64,000 bases of DNA from Aliishimia sp963721175 (GTDB taxonomy: Bacteria > Pseudomonadota > Alphaproteobacteria > Rhodobacterales > Rhodobacteraceae), in assembly GCA_963721175.1 (NCBI GenBank), contig CAVRIG010000014.1, positions 310,001-374,000 of the forward strand, in the 5' to 3' direction. The notes under the pieces were generated by a model, which was not told the DNA's origin, did no database searches, and was given only the letters and a program-made list of their open reading frames with translations. Within the stretch, counting starts at the first letter, position 1, and every line of letters begins with the position of its first letter. The position numbers were made by a program, and so were the translations under genes. Of the stretch, positions 8,865 to 16,945 are shown in pieces.

Positions 8865-9772
8865 TCCTTCAGCTTCGGAAACAGGATCTCTTCGTAGCCG
8901 CGGCTGATGAAGAAGCCGGCGACGACGACGAGGATGATGCACAGGCCCGGCGGCACGAACCAGTAGAACGCCCCGCGCGACAGCGACTGCCGAAGCAAAC
9001 GCGTCCTGCAGCATGTAGCCCCATGAGATCGTGTCCGGATCGCCGAAGCCGAGGAACGCGATCGACGCCTCGGTCAGGATCGCCCAGCCGATGGCGATGG
9101 AGCCGTAGAGGAAGGAGAGCGGCAGGATGTTCGGCGCGATGTGGCGAAAGACGATCTTGAGGTCCGAGGATCCGCAGGCCCGCGCGGCCTCCACGTAGAC
9201 ACGCGTGCGCAACGTGAGGACCTGGGATCGGATCACGCGGCCGGTGTCGCGCCACAGGATCAGAGCCATGGCAATGACCACGTTCCAGATCGACGGCTCC
9301 AGAAAGGCTGCAAGCACGATCACGAACGGCAGGAACGGAATGCCGAACGCGATGTCGGCCGCCCGCATCAGGATCAGGTCGGCGAGCCCGCCGAAATACC
9401 CCGCGATCAGCCCGACAAGCGTGCCGATCAGCGCCACGACGAACGCGGCCGTGATCCCGATCAGCAGCGCGGACCGCGACCCGTAGATGAGCTGACTGTA
9501 GATATCCCGGCCCAGCGAAGTGGTCCCGAGGATGAAGCCCTGTTCGCCCGGCCTCAGATCGGCGGCAAGGTCATAGTCTGCCGTGTAGAGGATCTCCGTC
9601 GGATCGTGGGTGGCCAGCTGATCGGCAAAGATCGCGACGAACACGAACACCGCGTAGATCACCAGCCCGTGATCGCGAAGGGATCCCCAAGCGGCAGATG
9701 CAGACTCTGGAACAGCCGCCGCAGGATGCCGGAGCGATGTGCATCATCCGTCAGGGCGCCGTCGCTAGGCAT
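8861..9772 (-). CDS. Peptide ABC transporter permease (DppC type), importer 2 (two frameshifts, probably sequence errors)
   Basis: The ATG at 9772 overlaps the DppB stop (ATGCCTAG). Reading continues as MPSDGALTDDAHRSG and needs one extra G (C-run 9666-9668) to enter the frame VIYAVFVFVAIFADQ. The central part carries the DppC motif TTSLGRDIYSQLIYGSRSAL and the coupling loop YVEAARACGSSDLKIVFRH. After YMLQDAF, removal of one base at the AA 8993-8994 leads to RQSLSRGAFYWFVPPG and the proper C-terminus ending LFPKLKE. One missing and one extra base leave 912 nt, giving 303 residues, the normal length. The paired correction argues for sequencing error. Confidence 0.78.
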
Positions 9773-10742
9773 GGCTCACGCGCGGGTCGAGAAGGCTGTA
9801 GAGCATGTCGGCGATCAGGTTCATGATCACGACGACGAAGGCGATCATGAGGAACGCGCCCTGCGCCAACGGATAATCCGACGCGGAGACCGCGTTGACC
9901 AGTTCGCGTCCGAGACCGGGCCACGAGAACACCAACTCGACGACGACGTTGCCCTGGATCTGGTACCCCACGGCGATCGCGAAAGACGTCATCACCGGCA
10001 GCAGTGCATTTCGCGCGGCGTGGCGCACGACGATGGTCCAGGACGACAGCCCCTTGATCCGCGCCATCGTCACGAAATCCTCGCGCATCACGTCCAGCAT
10101 GTTCGACCGCATCAGGAGCAGCGGCAGCCCTTGAGAATAGATCGCGAGCGTCGCGGCCGGCAGGAACAGGTGCGACAGGAAATCGCCGGACGTGTAGAGA
10201 GCCCAGAGGCTGTCATACGAGGCACCCGGGTTGCGCGTGCCGCCTGCCGGAAACCAGCCCAGCCAGAACGAGAAGATCGCCAGCAGAACCATGCCCAGCC
10301 AGAATTCGGGCATCGCCCGCGTCGTCAGGACGAAAGGGATGGAGACCTGCTCGCCCCACCCGCCCCGCTTCCAGGCGAGGTAGGATCCGGCGATGATCCC
10401 GAAGGCATAGGCGATCAGGAGCGAGGAAAACGTGAGGACCAGCGTGTTCGGCAGCAGTGCCAGCACGCGGTCGAAGACCGGTTCGCGGTGAAAGAAGCTT
10501 TCGCCGAATTCTCCCTGCAGAAGGTTCCAGAGATAGACGAGGTACTGCTGCCACAGCGGCAGGTCGAGCCCGAACTTCGCCATCAGGATCGCCTGCTGCT
10601 CCTCGGTGAAGGTGGGATCGATATAGGCGGCCAGCGGGTTGCCCGGCATCAGCCGGAACATCAGGAACAGGATGGTGGCGACCGCCCAGAGCACGAAGAC
10701 GAGCTGTGCCAGGCGGCCGCCGAGTTGCTTCAGTTCGAGCAT
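9765..10742 (-). CDS. Peptide ABC transporter permease (DppB type), importer 2
   Basis: This 325-residue inner-membrane permease starts with a hydrophobic helix, LVFVLWAVATILFLMFRLMP, followed by the DppB periplasmic segment FGLDLPLWQQYLVYLWNLLQ and GEFGESFFHREPV. The coupling loop is around MARIKGLSSWTIVVRHAARN. It follows the binding-protein gene by 21 bases, and its stop lies inside the next gene's start. Confidence 0.9.
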   Translation of the reverse strand: MLELKQLGGRLAQLVFVLWAVATILFLMFRLMPGNPLAAYIDPTFTEEQQAILMAKFGLDLPLWQQYLVYLWNLLQGEFGESFFHREPVFDRVLALLPNTLVLTFSSLLIAYAFGIIAGSYLAWKRGGWGEQVSIPFVLTTRAMPEFWLGMVLLAIFSFWLGWFPAGGTRNPGASYDSLWALYTSGDFLSHLFLPAATLAIYSQGLPLLLMRSNMLDVMREDFVTMARIKGLSSWTIVVRHAARNALLPVMTSFAIAVGYQIQGNVVVELVFSWPGLGRELVNAVSASDYPLAQGAFLMIAFVVVIMNLIADMLYSLLDPRVSHA

Positions 10743-10763
10743 GAGCGTCCTGTCAGGGCCGGA

Positions 10764-12410
10764 TCACTCACCCAGCGTCTCGCTGACGCCCTCGGGATAG
10801 TGGAGCTTGCCGTCCACCAGCTCGTACCCGGCCTCTTCGAGGATCGCCTGGGCACGCTCGATACCCGTCTCGAAGTCGACGACCTCGCCGTTGTGCCAGA
10901 AGGCCAGCGCGGGGGAGACCACCGAATTCGACTTGACCGCAAACCCCTTGAAGGCCGCGCCGACGATCAGGTCGCGGTTGACGGCATAGCTCAGCGCCTG
11001 CCGCATCGCGGGATCGTCGAAGGGCGGGCGGCGGTTGTTGAAGGCGACATAGCGGAAGCCCATGTCGACCGTCGAAACCACTTCGAGGTCACCATCCTCG
11101 GCCGCTGCGTCCTCGAGGATCTTCGGGTCGCCCGGGAAGTCGGAGAGGAAGTTGATCTGCCCCGACCGCAGCATGCCGAGGGCAGCCTCGGTATTGGGCA
11201 CGATGCGCAGGATCCACCGCTCCGCCTTGGGCGCGGCCCAATGGTCGGCGTTGGCCTCCAGCACCACCTCCTCGTTCGTCGTCCAGCTGACGAACTTGAA
11301 GGGCCCGGACCCGATCGGGGTTTCCTCCTGATAGCTCTCGGCATTGTCCTCGGTGTCGGCAAGATCGGCCAGAACCGGTTCCCAGATGTGCTTGGGGATC
11401 AGGTTCAGTTTCGACAGGCTCGAGGTCAGGAATGCCGCCGAGGCGCTGGAAAGTTCGAAGGTTATGTCGTTCCCGTCGATGGTGATCTCCGAGATGTTTC
11501 CGACGAAGGGCTTGTACATCGGCGCCTCCTCGCCCATCGCAGCCTCGAAGGAGAACTTCACGTCTTCGGGCGTCACGGGTTCGCCGTCATGCCATGTCAT
11601 GTCGTCGCGCAGCGTCACCGTGATCGAGGTCGGGCTGTTCCACTCGTAGCTCTCGGCCGCCCAGGGTTGGGGAAGTCCGTCGGGGCCGATCCGCATCAGC
11701 CGGTCCCAGACGAGTTCGGTGATCCAGCTGTCGGTGCCGCCGGAAATCCAGAGGGGGTTGATGCCCTGGATGTTGTCCGCGGAATTCAGGATGATGTCCT
11801 TCTGATCGCCCACCGGCGTCAGGTTCAGGTAGGTCCAGGTGTTCTTGATGCCGATCCCGCCCTGGTCCACGGCGGTCGAAGGGTCCCAGACAGTCTTGTC
11901 GAGGGCGAAGGTGGATTTCGGGTGAACCAGCATCATGGCCGGCTGGTCCTTCGCGATGATCTCCTGCGCCTGCATGACCAGCGCCTTGCGCGCGTCGTCA
12001 TCCGTCTCGACCCGCTGGGCCTCGACGACGGAATCGTATTCCGGGTTCTCGTAGCCCAGGAAATTGTAGCCTTCCGGCGCCGTGGAGGAATGATAGAGAT
12101 TGTAGATCAGCTCGTCCGGGTCCGATCTTTCGGGACGGCCGACCATCTGCCATGCAGTCATGTCCCAGGTGTCGCGGTTGTACCAGACGAGGTCGGCCAT
12201 CTGCGGCCAGGGCATCACCTCGACATCCACGTCGAGCCCGAGCTTGCGCCACTCCTGCGCGATGATGTTCACGAACTGGAATTCGGCGGGCTGGGCGGCC
12301 TGCGGGCGCGTGATGAGCTGGATTTCGCGGATCTTGTCTCCCGCCGCCAGTGCGGGAAACGAGACCGCCGTGGCCAATACTGCGGCGATCGCCGTCGTTG
12401 TATATGTCAT
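10764..12410 (-). CDS. Peptide-type substrate-binding protein with circularly permuted SBP_bac_5 domain
   Basis: The protein has 548 residues and a clear Sec signal peptide (ends near FPALAAG). Segments that normally close an SBP_bac_5 protein come first: the late-lobe helix FVNIIAQEWRKLGLDVDVEV, the DPDELIYNLYHSS region and NFLGYENPEYDSVVEAQR, up to about residue 160. The usual N-terminal landmarks follow: a second beginning near IILNSADNIQGINPLW, then TSITVTLRDDMTWHDGEP (about residue 270), PIGSGPFKFVSW and PPFDDPAMRQALSYAVNRD. The protein stops at QAILEEAGYELVDGKLHYPE, normally followed by the lobe that here sits at the front. The reading frame is clean and starts after GAGGAG. It is the receptor of importer 2; the ligand is unknown. 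Confidence 0.85.
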   Translation of the reverse strand: MTYTTTAIAAVLATAVSFPALAAGDKIREIQLITRPQAAQPAEFQFVNIIAQEWRKLGLDVDVEVMPWPQMADLVWYNRDTWDMTAWQMVGRPERSDPDELIYNLYHSSTAPEGYNFLGYENPEYDSVVEAQRVETDDDARKALVMQAQEIIAKDQPAMMLVHPKSTFALDKTVWDPSTAVDQGGIGIKNTWTYLNLTPVGDQKDIILNSADNIQGINPLWISGGTDSWITELVWDRLMRIGPDGLPQPWAAESYEWNSPTSITVTLRDDMTWHDGEPVTPEDVKFSFEAAMGEEAPMYKPFVGNISEITIDGNDITFELSSASAAFLTSSLSKLNLIPKHIWEPVLADLADTEDNAESYQEETPIGSGPFKFVSWTTNEEVVLEANADHWAAPKAERWILRIVPNTEAALGMLRSGQINFLSDFPGDPKILEDAAAEDGDLEVVSTVDMGFRYVAFNNRRPPFDDPAMRQALSYAVNRDLIVGAAFKGFAVKSNSVVSPALAFWHNGEVVDFETGIERAQAILEEAGYELVDGKLHYPEGVSETLGE

Positions 12411-12446
12411 GGTTCACTCCTCTCTGTTGGAGATAGGCGCGTTCGC

Positions 12447-13202
12447 TCAGGCGACGCGCATGTCTTCCACCTTTGTTCCCGCTGCCATCTTTGCCGGCGT
12501 GGGCCAGGCGGTTTTCGAATGGCTGAGCCCCATGGAGACCAGCATTTCGGCGTGCTTGAGGGCGGCCTTTCCGGCATTGATCGCCGGCGCGCCGACCGCC
12601 GCCGAAATCTCGTCGGCCATGTCGAGGAAGGACATCGTCATGCAGCCGAAAAGAAAGGAATCCGCCCGATCCTCCTTCACGCAAGCCGTCGCAACGTCGA
12701 TCATCCGCGATTTCGTGAAGTCCGGATCCTTCATCAGGTCAAGGACCGGAATGTTCGTCGCCCGCACGCTCGCCAGTTTCGCGGCAACGCCGGCGCGGTG
12801 GGCGAGATGCTCCTGCCCCGCAATCAGGCTGTCGAAGATGGTCAGGATCGAAAATTTATGCCCCAAGCCAGCGGCCAGGAGCAGCGCGCTTTCGCAGGGT
12901 CCCACGACCGGCATCGTCACCAGCTCACGCGCCGCTTCGAGGCCGGGATCTCCGAAACAGCCGATGATCGCCGCGTCGTAGCCCTGCCGCTCGCAATCGA
13001 CGATGAGATCGAGGGTCGGCGGGATCGCCAGCATCTCCTCATAGGTGCTCTCGATGGAGGCCGGACCCGTCGGCACGTCGATCACCGAGACCTCGGTGCC
13101 CGGGAACGCCCAAGCCTGCATCAGGGCCTCGCGGCGTTGCATTTCCTTCGCTCCCATGGGCCCTTTCGACATCGGGCCCGGCACGACATAGACGATGCGC
13201 AT
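12447..13202 (-). CDS. Asp/Glu/hydantoin racemase family protein
   Basis: This 251-residue cytoplasmic protein matches the Asp/Glu racemase superfamily as used by hydantoin racemases (HyuE). The two cofactor-free catalytic cysteines are visible in GCFGDPGLEAARE (about residue 80) and FLFGCMTMSFLDMADEI (about residue 190). The ATG at 13202 follows AGGGGG by a short spacer and fits the family N-terminus MRIVYVVPGPMSKGP; an upstream ATG at 13238 would run into the operator. It is the first gene of the importer 2 operon and faces the IclR-HyuAB operon. Racemisation of a hydantoin or of an amino acid released by the divergent hydrolases is the likely role. Confidence 0.8.
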   Translation of the reverse strand: MRIVYVVPGPMSKGPMGAKEMQRREALMQAWAFPGTEVSVIDVPTGPASIESTYEEMLAIPPTLDLIVDCERQGYDAAIIGCFGDPGLEAARELVTMPVVGPCESALLLAAGLGHKFSILTIFDSLIAGQEHLAHRAGVAAKLASVRATNIPVLDLMKDPDFTKSRMIDVATACVKEDRADSFLFGCMTMSFLDMADEISAAVGAPAINAGKAALKHAEMLVSMGLSHSKTAWPTPAKMAAGTKVEDMRVA

Positions 13203-13230
13203 GGCTTCCCCCTGTATTCGGACGTGGGTA

Positions 13231-13249
13231 CGTTTCACTGGACAAAACG
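13231..13249. promoter_or_regulatory. Candidate IclR operator upstream of the racemase/importer 2 operon
   Basis: CGTTTCA (13231-13237), five bases, CAAAACG (13243-13249) is an imperfect inverted repeat with 7-5-7 geometry. It is 28 bases from the racemase ATG and 60 bases from the IclR gene start. The same half-site and spacing recur in perfect form at 14178-14196. It overlaps a second short dyad, AAAACG-CT-CGTTTT, at 13244-13257. Confidence 0.6.
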
Positions 13250-13309
13250 CTCGTTTTATAATCTTACGCTAACAGAAGCCGCACCCAAAACAAGAGACCG
13301 AATGACAAA

Positions 13310-14131
13310 ATGAGTGAGCGAGACTACACGATTGCCGCCGTCGACCGGGCGATGCGGGTTTTGGAGGCACTGGGTGACAGACCCGACCAGGGCATCACCG
13401 AACTTGCCCGCAATCTCGGCCTGACCAAGAGCCTCGTCTTTCGTCTGATATCCACGCTCGAGGCGCGGGGCTATGTCTCGCGCGACACGGTGCAAGCCAC
13501 ATTTGCCCTGGGGTATCGCGCGGCGACCCTGGGTGAGCAGGCCGAGCGGCAGAAGGCGCTGATGCTGGCGGCACAGGACGAAATGGATCGCCTGAGCGAG
13601 GAGACGGCCGAGAACGTCAACCTCGTCGTGCGGGACGGCGACCGCTCGCTGGTGATCGGCTGCCGCGAAGGCCGACATTCGATGCGCCTCTTTGCACATG
13701 TCGGGCGCCATGGCCCGCTGCATGCCGGCGGCGGCTCCACGCTTCTCTTGGCCTATGCGCCCGACGACATCCGGCAACGGGTTCTTTCCGGGGAACTCGA
13801 GGGCTTCACGGACAAGACGATCACCGACGCCGACGAACTCGCGCGCCTTCTCAAACGCGTTCAGAAACGGGGTTGGCATGTGGCCCAGGACGACCTCGAT
13901 ACGGGCGCCTTTTCCGTTGCGGCCCCGATCCGGGTCGCGTCGAACCGGGTGATCGCCGCGATCTCGGTGGCGGGCGCGCTTGCCCGCTTCGACGAGGCGC
14001 GGCGCAGCCAGTACCTCGACGCCGTGCTGGATGCCGCGGCGCGGATTTCGCTGAAACTGGGGAGCGCTCCGACCGGCCAAGTGCTGCCCGGGCGCACGGA
14101 AAATGACGCAGAGGCAAGTCTGGATGCTTGA
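13310..14131 (+). CDS. IclR-family transcriptional regulator
   Basis: This 273-residue regulator has an N-terminal winged helix (TIAAVDRAMRVLEALGD, then ITELARNLGLTKSLVFRLIS, about residues 8-60) and a C-terminal IclR effector domain (SMRLFAHVGRHGPLHAGGGS and GWHVAQDDLDTGAFSVAAPI). IclR proteins bind short dyads and respond to small carboxylates or catabolic intermediates. It sits between the divergent racemase-importer operon and the M28-HyuBA-M20 operon, and matching inverted repeats lie on both sides of it, so it most likely controls both. Confidence 0.9.
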   Translation: MSERDYTIAAVDRAMRVLEALGDRPDQGITELARNLGLTKSLVFRLISTLEARGYVSRDTVQATFALGYRAATLGEQAERQKALMLAAQDEMDRLSEETAENVNLVVRDGDRSLVIGCREGRHSMRLFAHVGRHGPLHAGGGSTLLLAYAPDDIRQRVLSGELEGFTDKTITDADELARLLKRVQKRGWHVAQDDLDTGAFSVAAPIRVASNRVIAAISVAGALARFDEARRSQYLDAVLDAAARISLKLGSAPTGQVLPGRTENDAEASLDA

Positions 14132-14177
14132 GACTGTGAGAGAAGGCTGCTAGCCATTCTCACGACAAGTAAAACAA

Positions 14178-14196
14178 CGTTTCAGTGAATGAAACG
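14178..14196. promoter_or_regulatory. Perfect inverted repeat, candidate IclR operator before the M28-HyuBA operon
   Basis: CGTTTCA (14178-14184), GTGAA, TGAAACG (14190-14196) is a perfect 7-5-7 dyad. It ends 18 bases upstream of the ATG at 14215, a position suited to blocking transcription. It matches the dyad at 13231-13249 on the other side of the IclR gene. Confidence 0.65.
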
Positions 14197-14214
14197 GAAG
14201 TGGAGGTCTTTCCC

Positions 14215-15939
14215 ATGAATTCTGCCGAAGCCGCCGTTCTGGAGAGCGCGACACTCGACGAACCCTGGTCGCTCGTCGAGAGCTTCGCCACCTACAAGCG
14301 GGAACATCCCGATGACGTGAACCGCGGGATGGACGAGGTGGTCGAGCGGCTGAAGGCGCATGGCATCGAGGCGAAGGTGCACCGGCCCGACCTCTTTCTC
14401 TCGCTTCCCGGCGCCGCGCGCGTCGAATCCGACGGTGTGACCTTCCGCGCCAAGCCACCCGCCTATTCCTGCGACGCGCGGGCCGGCCTCACCGGAAAGC
14501 TGGTCTATATCGGCGCCAACCAGGCGGACGATATCGACACGATCTTCGACCGCAAGCTCGATCCGAACCGCGACGTCCGCTCCGAGGTCCAGGGCAAGAT
14601 CGTCATCTCCGAAGGGTTCGCCAGCCCCGGCATGATCAGCCAGTTCGAGGATCTGGGCGCGATCGGCGTCATCGGCATCAATCCCGGGCTCGACATCCAT
14701 TGGGGCATCTGCACGACGGTCTGGGGCGTGCCGGACCTCGACGATCTGCCGCGCAAACCGAACGTGGTCGCCGTCGCCGTGAACCAGCCCGACGGCGAGA
14801 AGCTGATCGAGATCGCCAAGGCCGGCGGCGAGGTCACGCTCTACACCGAGATGGAGGAAGGCTGGTTCAGCTCCAAGATCCCGGAGGTCTGGATCGAAGG
14901 CACCGAAGAGCCGGAGAAATACGTGCTGCTCCACGGCCACCTCGACAGTTGGGATGTGGGAGTCGGTGACAATTCCACGGGTGACGCCACGCTTCTGGAG
15001 GTTGCCCGGATCCTCTGGGCCAACCGCGACAAACTCAAGCGATCGGTGCGGATTGCCTGGTGGTGCGGGCACTCGACCGGGCGCTACGCCGGATCGACAT
15101 GGTTCGCGGACAATTTCGCGATCGACCTCGAAGAAAACTGCGTCGCGCAGATCAACTGCGACAGTCCCGGCTGCCGCTGGGCCTCTGAATTCATCAACCT
15201 GTCCGTGATGAGCGAGGCCGAACCGCACGTTGCCGAGGTGATCGAGGAGGTGGCCGGAAAGACGGCGGTTTGCGAACGCCCGCACCGCGCCGGCGACTAC
15301 TCCTTCAACAATATCGGCATTTCGAGCTTCTTCATGCTGTCCTCGACGATGCCCGTGGCTCTGCGCGAGGAGAAGGGCTACTACGCGGTCGGCGGCTGCG
15401 GCGGCAACATCGCCTGGCACACGGAAAACGACACGCTGGAGATCGCCGACAAGGACAACCTGCTCCGTGACATCAAGGTCTACGCGCTCGCGACCATGCG
15501 TGTCGCGAACGCCGAGATCCTGCCTTTCGACTGGCGCAAGACAGCGCAGGAGTTTCTGCACACCATCGCCGGTTACCAGGAAAAGGCCGGGGACCGGTTC
15601 GACCTCGGCCCGTCAAAGGCCGCGGCGGAAGCGCTCGCCTCCGCGCTCGATACGCTGCACGACCGCATCGGATCGGGTCGTGCCGACGCGGCCGCGGTGA
15701 ATGACGCGATCCAGGACCTGGCGCGGATCCTCGTGCCGATCAACTTCACCCGCGAGGCCCGGTTCCGCCACGACCCGGCCGTCTCGATCCCGCCCCTGCC
15801 GACCATCTCTGTCGCGGCCGAGCTGGACGGGTTCGGCCCGGAGACGCTTGGCTTTGCGCAGACCCAGCTCACCCGCGGCCAGAACCGCCTCGTCTCCGCG
15901 CTCAACCAGGCTCGGCGGCGCGTCGAAGCCGCACTCTGA
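14215..15939 (+). CDS. M28-family peptidase-like protein lacking the catalytic Glu pair
   Basis: The protein has 574 residues and no signal peptide. A PA-like insert precedes an M28-type zinc aminopeptidase fold. Metal-ligand positions are recognisable: HGHLD (240-244), D252 in the DNSTG motif, D316 in INCDS and H402 in WHTEND. The position that normally reads Glu-Glu before the GS motif is instead CGHSTGRYAGS, with His286-Ser287. The general base and one zinc ligand therefore seem to be missing, so the protein may have altered metal use, another reaction or no hydrolysis. The ATG at 14215 was chosen over an upstream GTG because GGAGG lies 8 bases before it. It is the first gene of the oxidoreductase-HyuB-HyuA-M20 operon. 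Confidence 0.75.
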   Translation: MNSAEAAVLESATLDEPWSLVESFATYKREHPDDVNRGMDEVVERLKAHGIEAKVHRPDLFLSLPGAARVESDGVTFRAKPPAYSCDARAGLTGKLVYIGANQADDIDTIFDRKLDPNRDVRSEVQGKIVISEGFASPGMISQFEDLGAIGVIGINPGLDIHWGICTTVWGVPDLDDLPRKPNVVAVAVNQPDGEKLIEIAKAGGEVTLYTEMEEGWFSSKIPEVWIEGTEEPEKYVLLHGHLDSWDVGVGDNSTGDATLLEVARILWANRDKLKRSVRIAWWCGHSTGRYAGSTWFADNFAIDLEENCVAQINCDSPGCRWASEFINLSVMSEAEPHVAEVIEEVAGKTAVCERPHRAGDYSFNNIGISSFFMLSSTMPVALREEKGYYAVGGCGGNIAWHTENDTLEIADKDNLLRDIKVYALATMRVANAEILPFDWRKTAQEFLHTIAGYQEKAGDRFDLGPSKAAAEALASALDTLHDRIGSGRADAAAVNDAIQDLARILVPINFTREARFRHDPAVSIPPLPTISVAAELDGFGPETLGFAQTQLTRGQNRLVSALNQARRRVEAAL

Positions 15940-15943
15940 GGGG

Positions 15944-16945
15944 ATGCGCGCGGCCTTCTACACCCGGACCGGACCCGCCCGGCACGTTCTGGAGGTCGGC
16001 GAGCAGCCCGACCCCGAACCGGGTCGCAGCGAGGTGCTGGTCGCGCTGCACGCGTCAGGCATCAACCCGGCGGATGTGAAGCGCCGGGCGGGATGGCTCG
16101 GCGCGCAGATGGACCACCCCCTCGTCATTCCGCATGCCGATGGTGCCGGCGTAATCGAGGCGGTGGGCGACGGAATCGATGCCGCACGTGTCGGCGAGCG
16201 CGTCTGGCTCTGGAACGCGCAAGGCGGGTATGGCGAGGCGGGGCGCGCATTCGGTACGGCGGCCGAGAAGATCGCGCTGCCCGCGGAACAGGCCGTCCCG
16301 CTGCCCGAGGCGCTGGATTTCCGCGAGGGCGCCTGCCTCGGCGTGCCCGCGATGACAGCCTATCTCGCCATCTTTGGCGATGGCGAAGTTGCTGGGAAGA
16401 CCGTCCTGATCCAAGGAGCGGGCGGCGGCGTCGGGCTCTTTGCGGCGCAGTTCGCCCTCCATGCCGGCGCCCACGTGCTGGCGACGGCGGGCCACGACGG
16501 CCGCGCATCGCTGGTGCGCGAGGCCGGGATCGAGACCATCTTGGACCGCCACGCCGAGGATCTGGCGGAGCAGATCCTTGCGGCGACGGACGGACGCGGC
16601 GTCGATCGGATCGTCGAAGTCGATTTCGGCGCCAATCTCCCCGTCACGGCGAAGGTGCTCGCCAATGGCGGCGTCGTGGCGAGCTATTCCTCCTCCACCG
16701 ACCCGACGCCGACAGTGCCCTACTACGCCTTTGCCGCGCGGGGTGCGTCGGTCCGGTTCGTGCAGGGGTTCCGGGTTCCGCTCGCGCTCCGACCGCCAGG
16801 GCAGGCGCTTATCGCGCAAATGACCGCGGCGGGCCAGCTCCGGATCCCGATCGGCCTGAGCCTCCCGCTCGACCAGATCGCCGAGGCGCATCAGGCGGTC
16901 GAGACAGGACAATCCGTGGGCCAGACCGTCCTGGATATCGCATGA
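15944..16945 (+). CDS. NADPH:quinone oxidoreductase-like MDR protein
   Basis: This 333-residue medium-chain dehydrogenase/reductase is of the zeta-crystallin/quinone reductase type. The catalytic domain starts MRAAFYTRTGPARHVLEV and includes ASGINPADVKRRAG. The nucleotide-binding motif is GAGGGVGLFAAQFA (about residue 153), followed by a Rossmann fold. Structural zinc Cys residues are absent, as expected for quinone reductases. The start follows the M28-like gene by 4 bases and the stop overlaps the HyuB start (ATGA). Its role in the pathway is unclear; reduction of an unsaturated or quinone-like intermediate is possible. Confidence 0.85.
   Translation: MRAAFYTRTGPARHVLEVGEQPDPEPGRSEVLVALHASGINPADVKRRAGWLGAQMDHPLVIPHADGAGVIEAVGDGIDAARVGERVWLWNAQGGYGEAGRAFGTAAEKIALPAEQAVPLPEALDFREGACLGVPAMTAYLAIFGDGEVAGKTVLIQGAGGGVGLFAAQFALHAGAHVLATAGHDGRASLVREAGIETILDRHAEDLAEQILAATDGRGVDRIVEVDFGANLPVTAKVLANGGVVASYSSSTDPTPTVPYYAFAARGASVRFVQGFRVPLALRPPGQALIAQMTAAGQLRIPIGLSLPLDQIAEAHQAVETGQSVGQTVLDIA

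Noticed and set aside
7848..9662. Apparent permease-ATPase fusion
   Set aside because: The fusion results from one extra base near 8993. The other frame holds the proper permease C-terminus ending in an ATGA overlap with the ATPase.
9141..13313. Very long open frame (1390 codons) on the plus strand
   Set aside because: It lies antisense to the well-supported importer 2 genes and racemase. Its translation is rich in Arg, Gly, Asp and His without family motifs, as expected for a shadow frame in GC-rich DNA.
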